Assembly: GCF_003665435.1 (NCBI RefSeq)
Contig: NZ_CP023407.1
Span: 2,542,001 to 2,606,000, forward strand
Direction: 5' to 3'
DNA from: Streptomyces fungicidicus
GTDB lineage: Bacteria; Actinomycetota; Actinomycetes; Streptomycetales; Streptomycetaceae
Length of the DNA stretch: 64,000 nt
The notes under the pieces are model-generated. The model was not told the DNA's origin and did no database searches. It saw only the letters and a list, made by a program, of their open reading frames with translations. How positions within the stretch are numbered: the first letter of the stretch is position 1; each line of letters starts with the position of its first letter. Below are positions 57,724 to 64,000 of the stretch, in pieces. A program made the translations under genes and the position numbers.

Positions 57724-58569
57724 TCACCGGGCCGAGACCACGACCCCCAGCAACCCGGGTCCGGTGTGCGCCCCGATCACCGCCCCGACCTCGCTGACAT
57801 GCAGGTCGGCCAGTCCCGGCAGCCGGGTCCGCAGCCGGTCCGCGAGCGCCGACGCGCGCTCCTGGGCGGCGAGATGGTGGACGGCGACGTCGACCTCCGC
57901 GCCGCCCGCCCGTTCGGCCGCGATCTCCTCCAGGCGGGCGATCGCCTTCGACGCCGTGCGCACCTTCTCCAGCGGTTCGATGCGTCCGCCCGCCAGCTGC
58001 AGCAGCGGCTTCACCGCGAGGGCCGAGCCCAGCAGGGCCTGTGCGGCACCGATGCGGCCGCCGCGGCGCAGATAGTCGAGGGTGTCCACGTAGAAGTAGG
58101 CGGAGGTGCCCGCCGCCCGCTTCTCGGCGGCGGTGACCGCCTCGTCCACCGTGCCGCCCGCCTCCGCGGTCTCCGCGGCCGCGAGCGCGCAGAACCCGAG
58201 CGCCATCGCGATCATGCCGGTGTCCACCACCCGCACCGGCACCGGCGCCCCGCGGGCGGCGACGACCGCGGCGTCGTAGGTGCCGGAGAGTTCGGCGGAG
58301 AGGTGCAGGGAGACGATGCCGGTGGCCCCGGAGTCGGCGACCCGGCGGTAGGTCTCGGCGAAGACCTCGGGGCCGGGCCGCGAGGTGGTCACCGGGCGCC
58401 GCTTCTGCAAAGCCTGGGCGAGGGAACGGGTGGAGATCTCGGTGCCCTCTTCGAGCGCGCGGTCGCCGAGGACCACGGTCAGGGGTACCGCCGTGATGCG
58501 GTGCCGCTCCATCGTCCGGGCCGGCAGGTAGGCCGTGGAATCGGTGACGATCGCGACATGGCGGGACAT
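57724..58569 (-). CDS. DegV-family fatty acid-binding protein
   Basis: A 281-residue DegV protein, which binds fatty acids and in some bacteria supplies them to fatty acid kinase (FakB role). The N-terminal signature is VAIVTDSTAYLP, followed by TSRPGPEVFAETYRRVADSG and IVSLHLSAELSGTYDAAVVA with the carboxylate-binding serines, then VVDTGMIAMALGF and the C-terminal HTGPGLLGVVV. It starts 83 bp after the membrane protein gene upstream and ends 93-111 bp before comEA. Fatty-acid binding is from the family. Confidence 0.93.
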   Translation of the reverse strand: MSRHVAIVTDSTAYLPARTMERHRITAVPLTVVLGDRALEEGTEISTRSLAQALQKRRPVTTSRPGPEVFAETYRRVADSGATGIVSLHLSAELSGTYDAAVVAARGAPVPVRVVDTGMIAMALGFCALAAAETAEAGGTVDEAVTAAEKRAAGTSAYFYVDTLDYLRRGGRIGAAQALLGSALAVKPLLQLAGGRIEPLEKVRTASKAIARLEEIAAERAGGAEVDVAVHHLAAQERASALADRLRTRLPGLADLHVSEVGAVIGAHTGPGLLGVVVSAR

Positions 58570-58652
58570 GTGCTGGAGGTTACCTGGCGTAGCGCCCGTG
58601 CGGCAGCCCGGCCCCGCGGGCCGGGTCCGGCCGTGGCCGGATCAGGGGGTGC

Positions 58653-59399
58653 TCAAGTGGTGCTCTCGGGGCGGGGCTTCTTCTGCCAGGGGTAGGTGGG
58701 ACGCGGTGCGGGCGGGGTGATGGCGGCCGGCCCGGACTGCTGTTCCGGTTCCGCCGCCGGGGCGGGTTCCGCGGCGTCCGGCCAGGCCTGACCGGCCGTC
58801 GGGGCGTCGGCGGCGGGGGCCTCGGGCCAGCGCGGGGGCGCGGGGGCCGGTTCCGTGGTGGTCCAGTGGCGCAGCGCCCCGGCCTCCATGTCGATCTGGG
58901 CGCTCAGCGAGTCCAGGTCGTCGGAGGCGAAGCGGCGGGCGCGGTCGCGGGCCGCCCAGCGCAGGGCGTCCGCGGAGCTCGTGATGCGCTCGGTGCGCTC
59001 CCTCAGGTCGGCCAGCCGGGCGGCGACCGTGGCGCGGTCCGGTTCGGACTCCATGCGCCGGAGTTCGCCGTCCAGTTCGTGGCCGTGCGCGCTCAGGCGC
59101 TGGAAGAGGGCGAGGGACTCCTTGACGGACTGGTCCTCGGCGGCGGCGGCCTCCAGCGCGTCCTGGGTGGCCCGCATGGAGGTGCGCAGCTTGAGCCGGA
59201 GCTGGGCGATCTCGCCGGCCGGGCCGGGCTGCGCGAAGGCCTTGGCCCGCAGGGTGTGGTCCTCGACCGTGCGGCGGGCCTGGGTGATGTGGCGGTCCGC
59301 GCTGCGCTTGGCGGCGCCGACGACCTTCACCGTGGCGTAGGCGCCCAGCACGACGAAGAGCACGAAGAGCAGGGCGACCACTGCGAACACCGCTTCCAC
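58653..59399 (-). CDS. Membrane-anchored coiled-coil protein of unknown function
   Basis: A 248-residue protein with one N-terminal membrane helix (AVFAVVALLFVLFVVLGAYA). A long helical region follows with heptad-like pattern (RRTVEDHTLRAKAFAQ, IAQLRLKLRTSMRATQDALE, TVAARLADLRERTERITSSA). A Pro/Ala-rich tail ends PAPRPTYPWQKKPRPESTT. The GTG at 59399 is chosen because GGAGGAG lies four bases upstream; a longer open frame to 59573 has no such support. It resembles streptomycete envelope coiled-coil proteins but no family name is certain. It lies between leuS and degV, likely with its own promoter in a 181-bp spacer. Confidence 0.8.
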   Translation of the reverse strand: MEAVFAVVALLFVLFVVLGAYATVKVVGAAKRSADRHITQARRTVEDHTLRAKAFAQPGPAGEIAQLRLKLRTSMRATQDALEAAAAEDQSVKESLALFQRLSAHGHELDGELRRMESEPDRATVAARLADLRERTERITSSADALRWAARDRARRFASDDLDSLSAQIDMEAGALRHWTTTEPAPAPPRWPEAPAADAPTAGQAWPDAAEPAPAAEPEQQSGPAAITPPAPRPTYPWQKKPRPESTT

Positions 59400-59580
59400 G
59401 AAGCTCCTCCTCCGGCCCCTCTTGGCTGATCCGGCGCGCCTCGCGCCGCTCTTCAACGGTAAACGCTGCGGGCAGGCCCGGAGTTCCATCGGAACCCCGA
59501 ACCTGCCCGTAGGGGACCACCCGGAGCCGCCCGGTCCGGCCCGGACCCGCCGGGCCGGCCCCCCGGGGCTCACCTCATGA
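59400..59580. other. Spacer between leuS and the coiled-coil gene
   Basis: 181 bp with no coding frame I trust. It has the ribosome site of the coiled-coil gene at its low-coordinate end. A GGGGTTCCGATGGAACTCCGG-type imperfect hairpin lies at about 59481-59501 (GAGTTCCATCGGAACCCC), which may terminate leuS. Confidence 0.4.
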
Positions 59581-62454
<2,874 letters not shown>

Positions 62455-62509
62455 GATCCTCAATGCTCCATCGATCGTCTCTGCCTGCTGCTGCGACATC
62501 CCGGAAATG

Positions 62510-62534
62510 AAAAATCCCCTCGCACAGGAGGGGA
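62510..62534 (-). terminator. Attenuator terminator in the leuS leader
   Basis: Perfect 7-bp arms TCCCCTC (62515-62521) and GAGGGGA (62528-62534) around a 6-base loop, followed on the transcribed strand by TTTTT. It lies 56-80 bp upstream of the leuS ATG and downstream of the leader peptide, the position of a transcription attenuator. Confidence 0.88.
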
Positions 62535-62547
62535 CGCCGCGCCGATT

Positions 62548-62573
62548 CCGGCCTGCCGGTGACCGGCGGCCGG
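62548..62573 (-). promoter_or_regulatory. Strong hairpin preceding the leuS attenuator
   Basis: CCGGCC-T-GCCGG (62548-62559) pairs with CCGGC-GGCCGG (62563-62573) around a TGA loop, 11 pairs with one bulge. A rival long-range pair GCCGCGC (62536-62542)/GCGCGGC (62583-62589) spans it and reaches into the leader-peptide stop region. The two are candidate pause and anti-terminator structures. Confidence 0.65.
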
Positions 62574-62579
62574 GACTGA

Positions 62580-62618
62580 TCAGCGCGGCCCGCTAAGCAG
62601 AAGGCGTACGGCACGCAT
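62580..62618 (-). CDS. leuS leader peptide (12 aa)
   Basis: ATG at 62618 opens a 12-codon frame [12 protein letters not shown] with three consecutive leucine codons CTT CTG CTT. CTT is very rare in Streptomyces, so the run should be sensitive to charged tRNA-Leu. No ribosome site precedes it. A -10 element (TACCCT) ends six bases upstream, so transcription probably starts at the ATG itself (leaderless). A terminator lies between it and leuS. It is homologous in design, not sequence, to the leuA leader in this window. Confidence 0.82.
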   Translation of the reverse strand: MRAVRLLLSGPR

Positions 62619-62624
62619 GGCGCC

Positions 62625-62630
62625 AGGGTA
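62625..62630 (-). promoter_or_regulatory. Candidate -10 element of the leuS leader transcript
   Basis: TACCCT (TAnnnT type) on the minus strand, six bases before the leader-peptide ATG, consistent with a leaderless transcript. No good -35 is visible, as is common in Streptomyces. Confidence 0.5.
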
Positions 62631-62768
62631 CCGCAGCCGCCGATCCGGCCGCGACGCACTTCCCCGGCCCGTTGACTTCCGGTCAAATGTTACTTCGCGT
62701 AACAGCCGCTATGGGACATCACAACGGCCCCATTGTCTTTTGATAACAGCGCAATAACTCAAACCTCG

Positions 62769-62780
62769 TACCGATCGGTA
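62769..62780. promoter_or_regulatory. Perfect palindrome in the divergent leuS/membrane-protein region
   Basis: TACCGATCGGTA is a 12-bp perfect palindrome lying 10 bp upstream of a TAGAGT -10-like element (62791-62796) on the plus strand. It overlaps the expected -35 position. It fits an operator for a TetR-like or other dimeric repressor of the rightward genes. Confidence 0.5.
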
Positions 62781-62839
62781 TGACCGGGCTTAGAGTTCGG
62801 CAGCGGGACCGCTTTACCGAACCTTCGGAGTTGCCCCCC

Positions 62840-62941
62840 ATGAACCCTCGTCCAGACGGCAGCCCACCCCCCGCACGGGGCCGGTCGGCTGCGGCTCCGC
62901 TGTGCCCGCTCCGCGCCGCGACGCCGGGAGGCAGGTCGTGA
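62840..62941 (+). CDS. Small open frame coupled to the downstream membrane protein (33 aa)
   Basis: ATG at 62840, with CGGAG nine bases upstream, opens a 33-codon Pro/Ala/Arg-rich frame (MNPRPDGSPPPARGRSAAAP). Its TGA overlaps the GTG start of the membrane protein by four bases. The coupling suggests translation, but the composition is not that of a folded protein. It may be a translational feeder. Confidence 0.45.
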   Translation: MNPRPDGSPPPARGRSAAAPLCPLRAATPGGRS

Positions 62942-64000
62942 GGCCGGACGACAGCACGGCGGACGACTGGCTCGTCGAGTTCCTCAGCTTCGGCGTGGGC
63001 GTCCTGTCGCTCGTCTGCCTCAGCTGCTCGGTGATCTGGGGTCTCGTGGCCCAGGACCGGATCCTGCTCGGCCCGCGCCAGCGCATCCTGGCGCAGGCGG
63101 TGCACCGGACGACCGCGGTCGCCTCGGTCGTGTTCCTGCTGGTGCACATCTTCATCAAGGTGCTGCAGGACCACACCTCCTGGATCGCCGCGGTGATCCC
63201 CTTCGGGCTGCTCCTGACCGACGACGAGGCCGTCACCGGCCGGTCGTTCCTCATCGGGCTCGGCACCCTGGCCGGCATGCTGATGATCTTCGTCGCCATC
63301 ACCGGCGTGCTGCGCAACCGCTTCGCCTCCCCGGCGCCGGTCGCGGCCCGCTGGCGGGCAATGCACATGTTGGCCTACCCGGCCTGGTGCGCGGCGCTGG
63401 TGCACGGCCTCTACGCGGGTCGAGCGGCCAAGCCGATCTTCCTGATCCTCTACGGGCTGTCCCTGCTCGGCGTCATGGCGGCCCTGATGGTGCGCGCCTC
63501 CCCGCCCCGGGTCAAGCGGAGAATCGCCGACCGGATCACCGCGCTGCTCGGCACCGACCAGCAGCGGGAGCGCGAGGGGCGGCTGGAGGAGAGCAGGGCA
63601 CGGGCGGCCGAGCAGCCCCTGCCGGGCTACGGCGGCCCGCGCGGCTCCGCGCCGCGGGGCGAGGGACGCCCGCGCGGCGAACGACCGCTGTACGAGACCG
63701 CCGAGCGCGCCCCCGCCCCGGAGCCCGCGGGCGGCTTCGCGGCCGCCTACCGCGCGGTGTCGACGCCCGGCCGCCCGGCGCCCGGGCAGACTCCGCTCAC
63801 CGACGCGACCGCCCGGATGGAGCTGCCGCTCGACATGCAGCCCACGGAGGCCATCCCGCTCGTGGACGGCCCCTCCAGCACCTCCGGCAACTGGCCGGTC
63901 CCGTCCCCGCCGCCGGTCGGCGAGGCCCCGCCGTCGTCGTACGACCCGCTCCAGGACACCGGATACAACATCCCGGCCTATGACAATTCGGCCGCCGCCG
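62938..64000 (+). CDS. Cytochrome b/ferric reductase-like membrane protein (partial at the window end)
   Basis: The GTG at 62938 opens a frame that runs off the window (354 codons visible). About six hydrophobic segments occupy residues 15-185. Four helix histidines are spaced like two heme-binding pairs: VHRTTAV, LLVHIFIKV, MHMLAYPAW and LVHGLYAG. This suggests a di-heme b-type membrane domain of the cytochrome b561/ferric reductase type. After residue 190 comes a long Pro/Gly/Arg-rich cytoplasmic tail (GYGGPRGSAPRGEGRPRG) of unknown role. The partner and electron acceptor are not visible. Confidence 0.78.
   Translation, partial: MRPDDSTADDWLVEFLSFGVGVLSLVCLSCSVIWGLVAQDRILLGPRQRILAQAVHRTTAVASVVFLLVHIFIKVLQDHTSWIAAVIPFGLLLTDDEAVTGRSFLIGLGTLAGMLMIFVAITGVLRNRFASPAPVAARWRAMHMLAYPAWCAALVHGLYAGRAAKPIFLILYGLSLLGVMAALMVRASPPRVKRRIADRITALLGTDQQREREGRLEESRARAAEQPLPGYGGPRGSAPRGEGRPRGERPLYETAERAPAPEPAGGFAAAYRAVSTPGRPAPGQTPLTDATARMELPLDMQPTEAIPLVDGPSSTSGNWPVPSPPPVGEAPPSSYDPLQDTGYNIPAYDNSAAA

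Noticed and set aside
62619..62640. AGGGTACCGC on the plus strand, similar to a T-box core
   Set aside because: On the wrong strand for leuS, lacks the GG of AGGGTGGTACCGCG, and no specifier stem or terminator follows toward the rightward gene. The leader-peptide attenuator explains the region better.

Overview
The window is about 64 kb of high-GC DNA with strong third-position G/C bias, frequent GTG starts, four-base start/stop overlaps and short convergent spacings. The gene content and order (uppS-recO, leuA, era-ybeY-phoH, hrcA-dnaJ, lepA/rpsT, holA, comEC-comEA, leuS) are those of the conserved chromosomal core of Streptomyces. The region corresponds, from memory, to the S. coelicolor stretch from about SCO2509 to SCO2572. 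I see no tRNA, rRNA, CRISPR array, insertion sequence or prophage.

Layout. 1-1.5 kb: the N-terminal part of uppS, then recO and two overlapping small genes. 1.5-3.4 kb: a helix-turn-helix/DUF397 regulator pair, a decayed peptidase fragment and a small orphan gene. 3.4-7.6 kb: a NarL-type two-component system and the MMPL exporter it probably controls, with a palindrome upstream of the exporter. 7.6-14.4 kb: a five-gene cassette of the SCO2521-SCO2525 families (methyltransferase, large helical protein, variant P-loop ATPase, two unknowns) followed by a membrane protein. It has no assigned function and is the best candidate here for an undescribed system. 14.8-21 kb: an acetyltransferase, a TerB-like protein, leuA with a leucine leader peptide, a protealysin-like protease with its emfourin inhibitor, and a GH1 beta-glucosidase.

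21-25.7 kb: era, a degenerate cytidine deaminase homologue, an MmcQ/YjbR protein, a CBS-domain membrane protein, ybeY and phoH, all on one strand. This is an RNA-maturation and ribosome-assembly cluster. 25.8-29.3 kb: a sugar kinase and glucarate dehydratase, divergent from an IclR regulator. 29.5-37 kb: an MFS transporter, adenosine deaminase, RNase Z, a HIT protein, a tricorn-type protease and a DUF4333 lipoprotein. 37-41.6 kb: hrcA-dnaJ under a CIRCE operator, then a nitronate monooxygenase and rsmE.

41.7-51 kb: an MBL hydrolase, a DUF3097 protein, hemW, a SpoIIE-type phosphatase, a FadD acyl-CoA ligase, and lepA divergent from rpsT. 51.5-64 kb: holA, a small acidic protein, an arylamine N-acetyltransferase, comEC-comEA, degV, a membrane coiled-coil protein, leuS behind a transcription attenuator, and a partial four-histidine membrane protein.

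Regulation stands out. Leucine-rich leader peptides precede both leuA (biosynthesis) and leuS (tRNA charging), so the two genes probably respond to the same charged-tRNA signal. Two copies of a Streptomyces interspersed palindromic element sit just downstream of genes (rsmE, hemW). The 3' end of dnaJ is duplicated in the spacer that follows it.
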